From contig JBLIEQ010000005.1 in the NCBI GenBank assembly GCA_047633175.1, positions 1-64,000 of the forward strand: a stretch of 64,000 bases of DNA. The letters run 5' to 3'. Shown here piece after piece: positions 1 through 8,828 of the stretch (within the stretch, counting starts at the first letter, position 1; each line of letters begins with the position of its first letter). Source of the DNA: Motiliproteus sp047633175. Lineage in GTDB: Bacteria; Pseudomonadota; Gammaproteobacteria; Pseudomonadales; Balneatricaceae. The translations under genes were made by a program, and so were the position numbers. Under the pieces are notes generated by a model. That model was not told the DNA's origin, did no database searches, and saw only the letters and a program-made list of their open reading frames with translations.

Positions 1-298
1 GTTTAGAAGGGGGTTTTGCGTCATCCTGATACTTTGGTTGCCATTTCAAGCCTTTCAACAGACTACCTGACTGCCCACGAAACTCAGCATATAACTCTGT
101 GGGAGCCTGCCTGCAGGCGATCTTTTGACCTTTTTTGTATGGCGGTTAAGTGTCCCTTTACTTCGCAACACTTAACTGGGACAGAGCCATTTTTTTGGTT
201 CTGTAACCTGTAGGTTAGGCTTCAGCCTGACATCTTCCGCCTGTTGCAGGAGCCTTCAGCTGCCAGCGGGCAGGCTCCGCGTTGTCCGGATCTTTAGT
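1..298. other. Gene-free left edge with repeat fragments
   Basis: I see no convincing gene here. The stretch holds a segment around 112-131 (GCCTGCAGGCGATCTTTTGA) that recurs near 21951 and, inverted, near 39231. It also holds a REP element at 210-231 and a second repeat-like segment near 242-275 (TTGCAGGAGCCTTCAGCTGCC), also found inverted near 39250. It lies downstream of the minus-strand TPR gene. Confidence 0.6.
210..231 (+). repeat. REP element, GGCTTCAGCC stem variant
   Basis: GTAG followed by an imperfect palindrome GTTAGGC-TTCA-GCCTGAC. It is the same architecture as the other REP elements in the window and an exact match in its core to the copy at 59311-59332. Confidence 0.75.
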
Positions 299-3133
299 TC
301 AGGTCTCGGAGCTATCCAGTGAGTCCAGTAAACGTCTGGCGGCTTCACGAGAACCGAAGTGTATATCAGTGTTGCCCGGGTCCAGAATGCGTTGCAGACG
401 TTCCCTGGCTTCGCGTCTCTGCCCACTCTGGACCTGTGCCCTGGCCAAGTTGAACTGGATCTCCAGATCCTGTGGAGCCAGGTCGATGGCCTTTGCGAGC
501 AGCTTTTCCGCCGCGCGACTATCGCCTTTCTCGAGCAGGATGGAGCCCAGGGTATCCAGGATATCGGCACTGTTGGGGTCCAGCTGCCGGGCATGCTGGG
601 CATGGACCAGGGCCTGGTCGAGGTTGCCCTCCTTCAGCAGTAACCAGGCGAGGTTATTACGTGCCTGAGGATGATCGGGTAGTAGGCTGATAATTTCAGT
701 GAACACAGTTTTCGACTCTGGCAGCTGACCGTTGACCAGGTACAGGTTGGCGAGCGTATCGAGCGTCAACAGATCCTCGGGATACTGTTCCAGCCAGTGA
801 GTCAGAGTCTCTATCGCTTGATCCCGCTCTCCCAGGCTCCAAAGGGCGGAAGCCAGTTGGATGCGGATAATATTGGTCTCGCGCTGTTCGAGCACTCTGC
901 GATACAGCTCGACGGCTTCGGCAGGCTTGCCCTGTGCCATGGCGATCTGAGCCGCCAGCTCGTTGACCCAGCTATTGTCCGGAGCAAGTTCCCGCAGTTG
1001 GTCCTTGATTTGGCTGGCTGCCGCCAGGTTCCCGGATTTCAGTTTGATACGCCCAAGCGTCAACAGGCTGGGGAGATGCTCGGGATCTATAGCCAGGGCC
1101 CGATCGACAGACTCCTGAGCCAGGTCGACGCGACCGGCCTTCTCGTAAAGCTCCGCTAGCTTAGAATGCGGCAGTCGTTGCTCAGGGATGATTCTTTCGA
1201 GCTGCCGATAGGTCTTGATGGCCTCGGCGTTTTGGCCGGTCTGGCTCTGGGCCCGGCCGATCAGTGCCAGCAATGCAGGGTCATGGGGATGGCGAGGTCT
1301 GATTCTCTCACTGAGTTCCAGGGCGCGGGCAGGCTGCTTTTGACCCAGGTAGATGTGCCCTAGCAGCAGGTTGGGCCTTAGGGCTTGGGGATGCTTATCG
1401 ACGGCTTGCTTGAGCCAGAGTATGGCGGCTTCCGACTGCCCTAACTGGCCATCCAGTTCGAATAATAGCATCAACGTTTTTAAATCGTCAGGGTGATGCT
1501 CGAGTAGCTGCTGGTAAAGATGGCGTGCTTGTTCCGGATCCTGTTGATTCCTGGCCAGTGCCGCCAGATTGTGGCCAGCGTTGAGATCGCCGGGGTCCAG
1601 GGATAGTGCCTGTCGGAAGGCGGTCTCGGCCGCCTCGGGTTGTTGTTGGAAAACTCTGGCTAGGCCTTCGAGGCTGAAGCCATAGGGCGAGCCAGGATGC
1701 TGTTGCTGAAAGGCCAGGGCTGCCGTCAGCGCCTTATCGAGTTGCTGGTCTTTCAGGTAAGAGAGGATCAGGGCCATCTGGACGGTCTGAGATTCGGGCG
1801 CTTTTTCGACGGCCCTCTCCAGCTCGGCAATGCCGGCCTCGGTATCGCCTAAGGCCAGGTGGACCGAGGCTTGGTGCAGGTTGATCAACTCATCGTCAGG
1901 GGCCAGCGCGACAGCCTGGCGGAAAAGCTGCTGGCTCTGCTGATAGTGCTTTCTTTGCAGGGCTGCGGTACCGGCTGCCACAAACAGGGAAGCATCCTGG
2001 GGCTGCAGGGCGTTGATGTCTATCTTGGTCAGGGTTTTTTGGGCCTCGTCCGTCAAACCCAGCTTTATCTGGGTGGCGGCTTGCAGCTTAAGTGCGGCGG
2101 CGTATCGCGGCGCTGTATTGACGACGTCGTTGATATAACTGTATGCCCTCTCGAAACGCTCGAGCGAATAGGCGGCAAGCGCCGCAATATAGGTGCTCGG
2201 CAGGTGGTCGGGCAGCTGATTCAGCACTTTTTCCGCATGCCTGAGGGCTGTGACATAATCTTTCTTTTGGAGCGAGATCGACGCCTGAAGCTGGTTGGCG
2301 AAGGGATAGTCGGGAGCTGCCTCGAGGAGAGGGCGCAGCCGGGCCTGGGCTTCATCCAGGCGGTTGTCGGCGATCAGAGCACGAACCGGATAGGTTGACA
2401 GGGCCAGGTTTGAATACTGGATAGCGCTGGCCTTTTCGAAGACCTCTAGGGCCTCCCTGTGCTGGCCGTTGTACAGGGCGATTTCACCCTTTAGCAACAA
2501 CGCCTCAGCATGTTCTGGGTTTGATTCCAGGATGCGATTCAGTAGCGCCGCGGCTTGATTTAACTCATCCTTTTGGCTGGCAAACAGGGCTTGAAGCAGC
2601 AGCACGGAGGGATGATCCGGGTCGATCTTTGCTGCTTGCTCCATAAGGGAACGGGCCCTGTCCTTATCGCCCTCGGACAATGCGGCCTGGGCATTAATGC
2701 AGAGCATCGCTACCTGGATGTTCTCAGGCAGTAACGCATAGTCACCGAGCAGGGTATTAAGTTTGTCGTGCTGATTGAGCTGCAGTAGCGTCTTGGCGTA
2801 ACTCAGCCTGATCAGCGAGCTGCTGCCATCCAGCTGATGGGCCTTTTCCAGACTCTTTTCCGCAGATCTAGGGTCGCCGATCTTCAGATAGAGCTCTCCG
2901 AGCATCAAACGGGCTTCGGGGCTGGAAGGATTTTCCAGAATGGCATTCTTAGCCTCGATAATGGCGCTCTTAGGTCGGCCCTGGTCCCGATATTCTCTGG
3001 CCTGTTGCAGAGAGTCGGTGGTCGCGGCTTCGGTGTTACCGGAGGCGGGCAGAAATGCCAGCAGTAGGCACAGGCTTGAAATTTTGAAGCGGGCTTGGTT
3101 TGAATAAATAGTCCTTGTGCGATCAGCGTCCAT
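299..3133 (-). CDS. Large TPR-repeat protein, PrsT-like
   Basis: A 944-residue protein made almost wholly of tetratricopeptide repeats after a hydrophobic N-terminal segment (about residues 17-37), so it is probably exported. The region around residues 70-90, with an ARLMLGELYLKIGDPRSAEK pattern, and the total length match the PEP-CTERM-system TPR protein family (PrsT), which sits in exopolysaccharide/exosortase loci. No exosortase or PEP-CTERM protein is visible in the window, so a role in envelope or polysaccharide assembly is only inferred. The gene starts 10 nt after the stop of the upstream flavoprotein gene (3144-4772), so the two are probably cotranscribed. I see no clear lipobox. A generic TPR scaffold is the alternative. 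Confidence 0.85.
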   Translation of the reverse strand: MDADRTRTIYSNQARFKISSLCLLLAFLPASGNTEAATTDSLQQAREYRDQGRPKSAIIEAKNAILENPSSPEARLMLGELYLKIGDPRSAEKSLEKAHQLDGSSSLIRLSYAKTLLQLNQHDKLNTLLGDYALLPENIQVAMLCINAQAALSEGDKDRARSLMEQAAKIDPDHPSVLLLQALFASQKDELNQAAALLNRILESNPEHAEALLLKGEIALYNGQHREALEVFEKASAIQYSNLALSTYPVRALIADNRLDEAQARLRPLLEAAPDYPFANQLQASISLQKKDYVTALRHAEKVLNQLPDHLPSTYIAALAAYSLERFERAYSYINDVVNTAPRYAAALKLQAATQIKLGLTDEAQKTLTKIDINALQPQDASLFVAAGTAALQRKHYQQSQQLFRQAVALAPDDELINLHQASVHLALGDTEAGIAELERAVEKAPESQTVQMALILSYLKDQQLDKALTAALAFQQQHPGSPYGFSLEGLARVFQQQPEAAETAFRQALSLDPGDLNAGHNLAALARNQQDPEQARHLYQQLLEHHPDDLKTLMLLFELDGQLGQSEAAILWLKQAVDKHPQALRPNLLLGHIYLGQKQPARALELSERIRPRHPHDPALLALIGRAQSQTGQNAEAIKTYRQLERIIPEQRLPHSKLAELYEKAGRVDLAQESVDRALAIDPEHLPSLLTLGRIKLKSGNLAAASQIKDQLRELAPDNSWVNELAAQIAMAQGKPAEAVELYRRVLEQRETNIIRIQLASALWSLGERDQAIETLTHWLEQYPEDLLTLDTLANLYLVNGQLPESKTVFTEIISLLPDHPQARNNLAWLLLKEGNLDQALVHAQHARQLDPNSADILDTLGSILLEKGDSRAAEKLLAKAIDLAPQDLEIQFNLARAQVQSGQRREARERLQRILDPGNTDIHFGSREAARRLLDSLDSSET

Positions 3134-3143
3134 GTTGTCGTCC

Positions 3144-4772
3144 TTAGTTTTTTTCTTCGTAACGTCCGGGGGCTAGAATATGATTGGGATCCAGGCTTGC
3201 TTTGATCCGGTCGATCAGGAGCTGGTAGCCCGGTTCCGGTTTAGGCAACCGGCCCATCGCGCGGGTAGATAGGCGGTAAGGGTAATAGCCTCTGTCAGTC
3301 AGCTCGCCCAGTAGTTCATCGTGGCACTGGAGTGCTCTCAGCTCCTCTGTGGCGTTGTCCCGGTCGTAAGTTATGGAGATGACGCTGTCGATACAGCGCG
3401 CGGTAATCAGGGTCATCGAGATGGACGGCTCAAATCCATAACGCAGCAGGATGTCTTCAATAAGGTTATCAAGAATCCTGGCGTGTTCACCTGTCATGGG
3501 CGCGATCGGAGCCAGCCACAGCAACCCGCAACGATCACGATCCGGATCGGCCTGGTCGGCCGGCGGAGCCGGCTTCTTCTTACGCCAATAGGTGCTGGGT
3601 ATAAAGGCATTGGTGGGGACGCCCTGCTTGAGATTATAGAGTGACACTCCCAGGGCCAGGGCTTTGCCGATATTCTGGCCCGTGAGCCAGCTCAGAGGCT
3701 TCTGGAATGCCGTGGCGAAACGGATTAGCCGGTGATCGAGGAACTGCAGTTTGCTCGAGCCGATGCCGCGCAGGGCCTTTTTCAGTTTTTTACGGGCCAG
3801 GGCGACCTCGGCACGGGAGCCGTAGAGGGCGCCTGACGCGTTCCAGTCACTCACCTTCGAGGCCTTGCTCGTCCTGGCGAGCCAGTCCCTGGGCAGGGGA
3901 GTGGTGCCACCGACCTCTTTCCAGGGATACTGGCCAAAGGCGGAGATGGCCTTATCCGCATTGACCAGATGGATCGAGCTTTTAAGGGTGCCGGACAGCT
4001 TCAGAGGCCGGAGAGCATCGACCAGGCTGGCAAAATCCTCCTTGCTGACGCCACAGAAAAAAGCTTGGCAGTAGTCGGGCTTCGGCATCAGCCAGATCGT
4101 CATGCGGGTCACGATACCCAGGTTGGACTGGCTGAAGAGGCCGTCCAGATAGGGCCCCACACCCCAATGGTAGACATCGGCGGCCTGGGCGTTGGGATAA
4201 CGATTGAAACCGGTATGAAAGAGTTCACCGGTAGGCAGGACCACTTCCAGGCCGCTGACATGGGCGAAATGATCGCCGTAAGGGGTATGGCCGAAGCCTC
4301 GTTCCAGGGTGTTGCCGATAATGCTGCACTGGGCCGAAGCGCCGGTAGCATCTATCCAGAACGGTGCGTTCTTAGCCTGAAGATAGTCATAGAGCTGCTG
4401 TTGGGTCACCCCTGGCTCGAGGGTAACCGTGCCGAGAACGGCATCCAGTTTCAGGATCTGGTTCATGCCGCTCAGATCGAGGATAGCGCAAAGGTCTGCC
4501 GTAGGGGCCGCAGAACCGTACCCCCAGTTTTTGCCGCTGCTGATGGGATAGAGCGGCACGCAGGTTTCGTTGGCGATACGAACAATCTCCTGCACCTGCT
4601 TTTGGTCGATGGGCCTGAGCACCGCACAAACCCGGTTCGAGGTCTCATAGGTGGCGGTGGCGTATCGACCGAGGATCTCGTCATCGATCAGTACCCCAGC
4701 TGGGCCCAGCAGTGCTTGCCAGCGCAGCAGCGCTGCTTTCAAAGAGTCAGATGTCACGTCCAATGGTTTCAT
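3144..4772 (-). CDS. FAD-linked oxidase of the 4-cresol dehydrogenase / vanillyl-alcohol oxidase type
   Basis: A 542-residue flavoprotein. The N-terminal half has the PCMH-type FAD-binding fold: VLRPIDQKQVQEIVRIAN near 52-70, the pyrophosphate-binding stretch PISSGKNWGYG near 75-86 and VTLEPGVTQQQLYDYL near 115-130. The C-terminal half resembles the substrate-binding domain of p-cresol methylhydroxylase, eugenol hydroxylase and vanillyl-alcohol oxidase. Family members oxidise para-substituted phenols. No cytochrome c subunit, as used by the cresol and eugenol enzymes, is adjacent, so the electron acceptor is unknown. The next gene downstream is the TPR protein, 10 nt away. The phenolic substrate is inferred from the family only. 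Confidence 0.85.
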   Translation of the reverse strand: MKPLDVTSDSLKAALLRWQALLGPAGVLIDDEILGRYATATYETSNRVCAVLRPIDQKQVQEIVRIANETCVPLYPISSGKNWGYGSAAPTADLCAILDLSGMNQILKLDAVLGTVTLEPGVTQQQLYDYLQAKNAPFWIDATGASAQCSIIGNTLERGFGHTPYGDHFAHVSGLEVVLPTGELFHTGFNRYPNAQAADVYHWGVGPYLDGLFSQSNLGIVTRMTIWLMPKPDYCQAFFCGVSKEDFASLVDALRPLKLSGTLKSSIHLVNADKAISAFGQYPWKEVGGTTPLPRDWLARTSKASKVSDWNASGALYGSRAEVALARKKLKKALRGIGSSKLQFLDHRLIRFATAFQKPLSWLTGQNIGKALALGVSLYNLKQGVPTNAFIPSTYWRKKKPAPPADQADPDRDRCGLLWLAPIAPMTGEHARILDNLIEDILLRYGFEPSISMTLITARCIDSVISITYDRDNATEELRALQCHDELLGELTDRGYYPYRLSTRAMGRLPKPEPGYQLLIDRIKASLDPNHILAPGRYEEKN

Positions 4773-5232
4773 GGCTGGTCATCCCTGTTATCCGCATTAA
4801 GTTCTGCAGGCTGCTAATAGCCTAGACGCTTTTCTGGATTCAGGCTTAAACCTGGCAGAGCTGTATTATCGATTACGTCTTCCTAAGCCGGTAGCGGTCG
4901 TTGTCTCCTGCACGCGACAACGAGACTCCGGCGACCTGGCGCGCGCTGCTGTCTTGGTTCTGATATTCCGTTCACCCTGCTCCTGTCGATGCGAGGGTGG
5001 CTGGCTTTGCAGATGTTGCCAGGCAGAGACATCGTAATTGTATGATTTAAAAGAATCTGAGTGCTTAAGACCTATAACTGTCTGTGTTTGGGGACATTTC
5101 AGGGCGAAAATCGGCGATTAATGTTCAATCAGGGTGTGTAACTACAGGATAGTAAATATAAAAATATATATTGGATCGGGTTTTGCTAAGGAATGGATTA
5201 TTCAGCAAGCCTATCCATTGAGAGAAGAGTCT
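4773..5232. other. Divergent intergenic region, 460 bp
   Basis: This separates the minus-strand flavoprotein gene from the plus-strand acyltransferase gene and must hold both promoters. A 7-bp inverted repeat (CGTTGTC at 4899-4905, GACAACG at 4916-4922) could be an operator. A TTGCCA at 5026-5031 and TATGAT at 5051-5056 are suboptimally spaced (19 bp) as a promoter. The segment 5145-5175 is strongly AT-rich. I see no gene. Confidence 0.5.
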
Positions 5233-5889
5233 ATGCCCGTTACTTTTGAGCTTACCGAAGACCCTCGACTACTGGCCCAGTATTACCGTATACGGGAGGC
5301 CTGTTTCCGACAGGATCTCGGTCTGACTGGATTTGACGGTTCTGAAGATGCAGATGATCGCCATGGGCATATCATGATTGCTCGGGATGGCGACCGTTGT
5401 GTCGGCGGAGCCAGGATCAACGGGACGGGACCGGGCCATTCAAGACGCTTGCCGATGGAGACTGATGATTTTTTGATGGGAGAGGTGATGGGAGAGGTGA
5501 TGGGCGAGATGATGCCTGCCTTAACCCTGGATAACAGGACCTATTGCCAATGGACCCGGCTCTGTTTAACGCCGGATTATCGTATCAGGCAGATTCTGCG
5601 AGGCTTGGTTCAGGCCGTTATCGTTCGCAGTGCCGCGTTGGGATACCGCTATGCGTTCAATGTGGCGGGCATGAGTCGGGCGCGTCTCTACAAACGCCTG
5701 CATGAGGTACTCGGATACCGGTATGATATCTGTGAACAGCTGTTGGTGCCGGTCGAGGAGGGGTTCAGGCACCTGCAGCATCTGCTCTCCATTACCCACC
5801 TCGATGCGGCGCTTCACGAGGGAAAGGCCGAGGGCAAGGACGACTGCAACGTTGTTTGCGCCGGGCTTGAGTGGCACCAGGCGGCTTGA
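5233..5889 (+). CDS. GNAT/LuxI-fold acyltransferase-like protein
   Basis: A protein of 218 residues if started at the ATG at 5233, which follows AGAGAAGAG. A longer frame opens with GTG at 5134, but its extra 33 residues look like translated AT-rich leader. The N-terminus (YRIREACFRQDLGL, then GSEDADDRHGHIMIARDG and CVGGARI) shows the spacing of arginine, phenylalanine, acidic residues and GGxR seen in acyl-homoserine-lactone synthases and FeeM-like N-acyl amino acid synthases of the GNAT superfamily. No LuxR-type regulator is adjacent. Residues about 83-95 hold a short internal repeat, MGEVMGEVMGEMM, encoded by three 12-bp units at 5477-5512. The substrate is unknown; an ordinary GNAT acetyltransferase is the alternative. 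Confidence 0.7.
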   Translation: MPVTFELTEDPRLLAQYYRIREACFRQDLGLTGFDGSEDADDRHGHIMIARDGDRCVGGARINGTGPGHSRRLPMETDDFLMGEVMGEVMGEMMPALTLDNRTYCQWTRLCLTPDYRIRQILRGLVQAVIVRSAALGYRYAFNVAGMSRARLYKRLHEVLGYRYDICEQLLVPVEEGFRHLQHLLSITHLDAALHEGKAEGKDDCNVVCAGLEWHQAA

Positions 5890-5999
5890 GGCCCTGCTCT
5901 GTCAGCCTCCCGTAGGTCGAGCTGAAAACTCGGGCTGAAAAGGCGATTCTGTTGACCCGGATCAATCGCTGGACTAGGGACCGATCCGGATCGAGCCTC

Positions 6000-7385
6000 T
6001 TACAGATGGCTCTCGGCGTACTCTGCCAGTGCGCTACGCACCACGCTCTGGAGGTGGATAGTCGCGCTGCCCTCATAATCTTTAAAGCGTTCGACGATAT
6101 AGGTCAGTCCCGAAGTCAGCGGGGTCAGGTAGTTGGAGTCGATCTGTGCTAGGTTGCCCAGACAGATCATCTTGGAGCCTTTGCCACAACGGGTGAGAAT
6201 GGTCTTGAGCTGCGAGGGGGTCAGGTTCTGCGCCTCGTCGATCAGTACCAGCGCATCCTGGATGCTGCGGCCGCGGATAAAGTTCATTGATTTAAACTGG
6301 ATGTTGGCTTTTTCGATGGTGTATTTGATGCTGCTGAGTGGCTGTTCATCCCCTTCGTGCATCGCTTCCAGATTATCCTGGATCGCGCTGAGCCAGGGGG
6401 TCATCTTCTCCTCTTCGGTACCGGGCAGGAAGCCGATATCTTCGGCCAAGGGCGGGGTGCTGCGGGTCACGATGATCTTGTTGTAGCGCTTCTGTTCGAT
6501 CACCTGTTCCAGGCAGGCGGCAAGTGCCAGCAGCGTCTTACCCGATCCTGCGGCGCCGTTGATGATGCACAGGTCGATGCTGGGATCGCTCAGGGCATCG
6601 ATAGCGAGACCCTGAGGGATATCCAGCGGCTTAATACCCCAGTTTTCCTTGTCCATCAGGAAGCGTTGATTGATATCCCGGATCTTGACCTCCTGCTCGT
6701 CGATCGCTTCCACCCGTCCGGCAAAGCCATCGTCATCGTAGACATACTCATTGAGATAGGTATCAGGAAGAACGCTGCGTGCGACCCTGTGGAAGCTGTG
6801 ACCATCACTGTGTTCCGTCTTGACGTCATCGACCTGGTCCCAGAAGTTGCCATCGAACTTATGATAGCCGCAGGCCAGCATGCCCAGGTCAGAGATCAGC
6901 TGATCGGTACGGTAATCTTCAACGCGCTTGAGACCGGCTCCCAGTGCCTTGAGGCGCATGTTGATATCTTTAGTGACCAGAATCACCTGACGGTCCTGAT
7001 AGATCGATTGCAGGTGCAGGGCCGCGTTGATGATGTGATTGTCATTGTTGTTGTTATCGGGCAGGAAACCCTTGCGCATGGTCAGTTCGTGATCGGGAAA
7101 GATCGAGAGCTTGCCCAGTTTTTGTTGCGGGTCCGGCGTTGGCAGGGTGATCTTGACGCCTCCGGATATCTCCTCGGGCGATTTGGCTTTGCTGAGAATG
7201 CGGTCGATCGCCCTGATCGCTAAACGGGCCTCCTGGGAGACGTTTTTTTTGCGGTCTTTGATGCTGTCGAGTTCTTCGAGCACCGTCATCGGAATAGCGA
7301 TATCCTGCTCTTTAAATTCTGTCAGGCAGCTGGGATCATGCAGCAGAACATTGGTATCAAGAATATATAATTTTGATGAGCGCAT
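6000..7385 (-). CDS. PIN-PhoH family protein (PhoH2-type ATPase/ribonuclease)
   Basis: 461 residues. The N-terminal PIN domain (about 5-135) has the LDTNVLLHDP acidic start and further acidic residues (TVLEELD near 35). The C-terminal PhoH ATPase domain (about 245-455) has Walker A GAAGSGKTLLA near 278-288 and a Walker B ALVLIDEAQN near 381-390. Proteins of this type are predicted sequence-dependent RNA helicase/ribonucleases. The start is supported by a strong Shine-Dalgarno TAAGGAGAAC five bases upstream on the minus strand. It is convergent with the acyltransferase gene and divergent from the ACR3 gene. Confidence 0.93.
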   Translation of the reverse strand: MRSSKLYILDTNVLLHDPSCLTEFKEQDIAIPMTVLEELDSIKDRKKNVSQEARLAIRAIDRILSKAKSPEEISGGVKITLPTPDPQQKLGKLSIFPDHELTMRKGFLPDNNNNDNHIINAALHLQSIYQDRQVILVTKDINMRLKALGAGLKRVEDYRTDQLISDLGMLACGYHKFDGNFWDQVDDVKTEHSDGHSFHRVARSVLPDTYLNEYVYDDDGFAGRVEAIDEQEVKIRDINQRFLMDKENWGIKPLDIPQGLAIDALSDPSIDLCIINGAAGSGKTLLALAACLEQVIEQKRYNKIIVTRSTPPLAEDIGFLPGTEEEKMTPWLSAIQDNLEAMHEGDEQPLSSIKYTIEKANIQFKSMNFIRGRSIQDALVLIDEAQNLTPSQLKTILTRCGKGSKMICLGNLAQIDSNYLTPLTSGLTYIVERFKDYEGSATIHLQSVVRSALAEYAESHL

Positions 7386-7691
7386 CGATAGTTCTCCTTA
7401 GGCGGGTATTAGCGGAGTTTGTGTGTGTGAAACAGCATGCCTAACGATGAATACCCGCCATTCGAAGAGTAAGGCCTGCGGCGGATCGATGTAAGGCACT
7501 GGCTGGAAAAATTACAGATAATTTGATGAAGGAGGAACTTATCCCGCTATAAGATCAGCTGCATGCACCCCCAGATCGGGCCGCTGATTTATAATGTCCG
7601 GAGTGCAGCGGTTGACTCCGCCATAAAGCTATTTTTGCACCAGTGCCAGGCATGCAGTTGTTGAACGTATGGATTCAAGGAGGGATCAATT
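7386..7691. other. Divergent intergenic region upstream of phoH-like and ACR3 genes
   Basis: 306 bp with no gene. It contains the phoH-like Shine-Dalgarno (near 7391-7400, minus strand) and the ACR3 Shine-Dalgarno (AAGGAGGGA near 7677-7685). A TATAAGAT at about 7549 could be a -10 element on the plus strand, but I see no well-spaced -35. No arsR-like gene or obvious ArsR operator is visible. Confidence 0.5.
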
Positions 7692-8711
7692 ATGGGGATT
7701 TTTGAACGTTATCTACCTGTGTGGGTCGGCTTAGGTATCCTGATCGGCGTGTCGGTGGGGAATACCTTTCCTCGACTTTTTACCCTAGTCGCTAAGCTGG
7801 AGTACGCCCATGTCAACCTCGTGGTGGCCGTGCTGATCTGGGTGATGATCTATCCGATGATGATCCAGATCGACATGGCGGCCATTAAAAACGTGGGCAA
7901 ACGCCCTAAAGGATTGGTGCTGACGCTGGTGGTCAACTGGCTGATCAAGCCTTTTACCATGGCGGGGCTTGGCTGGCTGTTTTTCCGGGTCTTGTTTGCC
8001 GACTGGGTCGATCCGCAATCAGCCGGTGAATACATCGCAGGGATGATCCTGCTGGGTGTCGCACCCTGCACCGCGATGGTGTTCGTCTGGAGTCAGCTGA
8101 CTCGAGGTGATCCCAATTACACCCTGGTTCAGGTGTCGGTGAACGATCTTATTATGGTGTTTGCCTTTGCACCGATTGCCGCCTTTCTGCTGGGCATCAG
8201 TGATGTGCAGGTGCCCTGGGAAACACTGTTGTTGTCGACCGTCCTTTACGTCGTCTTGCCCCTGATGGCCGGTGTCCTGACCCGATATCGGTTGCTGTCA
8301 GGCGGCGATAAGCAGGCCGTTCAGTATTTCGTGCGGACGCTAAAACCCTGGTCTGTGGTAGGTCTGCTGGCGACTGTCGCGCTGCTGTTTGGTTTTCAGG
8401 CCGAGACTATTCTGACTCAGCCCGAGACCATCCTGCTGATCGCTATTCCCCTGCTTATTCAGACCTACGGTATTTTTGCGATCGCTTATGCCTGGGCTCG
8501 TGCCTGGAAGCTGCCCCACAATATTGCCGCCCCCGCCTGTCTGATCGGGACCTCTAACTTTTTTGAGTTAGCAGTGGCAGTGGCTATCTCTCTGTTCGGC
8601 CTGCACTCCGGTGCGGCACTGGCGACTGTCGTGGGTGTGTTGGTTGAAGTGCCCGTCATGTTATCGCTGGTTGCCTTTGTTAACCGCACGCGACATTGGT
8701 TTCGGACGTAG
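7692..8711 (+). CDS. acr3: ACR3-family arsenite efflux transporter
   Basis: A 339-residue integral membrane protein with about ten hydrophobic segments. It matches the ACR3 (BASS superfamily) arsenite permeases: the conserved functional cysteine sits in GVAPCTAMVFVWS near residue 120 and a C-terminal glutamate in GVLVEVPVML near 318. It would export As(III), possibly Sb(III), from the cytoplasm. The ATG at 7692 follows AAGGAGGGA with good spacing. It stands alone: no arsR, arsC or arsH lies beside it, so regulation is not visible here. It is convergent with the esterase gene. Confidence 0.9.
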   Translation: MGIFERYLPVWVGLGILIGVSVGNTFPRLFTLVAKLEYAHVNLVVAVLIWVMIYPMMIQIDMAAIKNVGKRPKGLVLTLVVNWLIKPFTMAGLGWLFFRVLFADWVDPQSAGEYIAGMILLGVAPCTAMVFVWSQLTRGDPNYTLVQVSVNDLIMVFAFAPIAAFLLGISDVQVPWETLLLSTVLYVVLPLMAGVLTRYRLLSGGDKQAVQYFVRTLKPWSVVGLLATVALLFGFQAETILTQPETILLIAIPLLIQTYGIFAIAYAWARAWKLPHNIAAPACLIGTSNFFELAVAVAISLFGLHSGAALATVVGVLVEVPVMLSLVAFVNRTRHWFRT

Positions 8712-8828
8712 GAGCCACAACCAAGGAGCACCACCGAGCCTCTGGCCTAGTCCAGGGGCTTAGATCAACTCAAGCCTTAGCCGCTATCGGCGCTACGTCA
8801 GGTAGCGTCAACCGAGTCACCAGGTCCC

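Noticed and set aside
16..213. 65-codon ORF at the left edge
   Set aside because: Its frame runs through repeat-family sequence and has no Shine-Dalgarno or recognisable domain.
5026..5056. TTGCCA...TATGAT promoter for the acyltransferase gene
   Set aside because: The 19-bp spacing is poor and there is no other support, so it is only mentioned in the intergenic entry.
5134..5232. N-terminal extension of the acyltransferase from GTG
   Set aside because: The extra residues are encoded by AT-rich leader sequence and the downstream ATG has a better ribosome binding site and matches the fold start.
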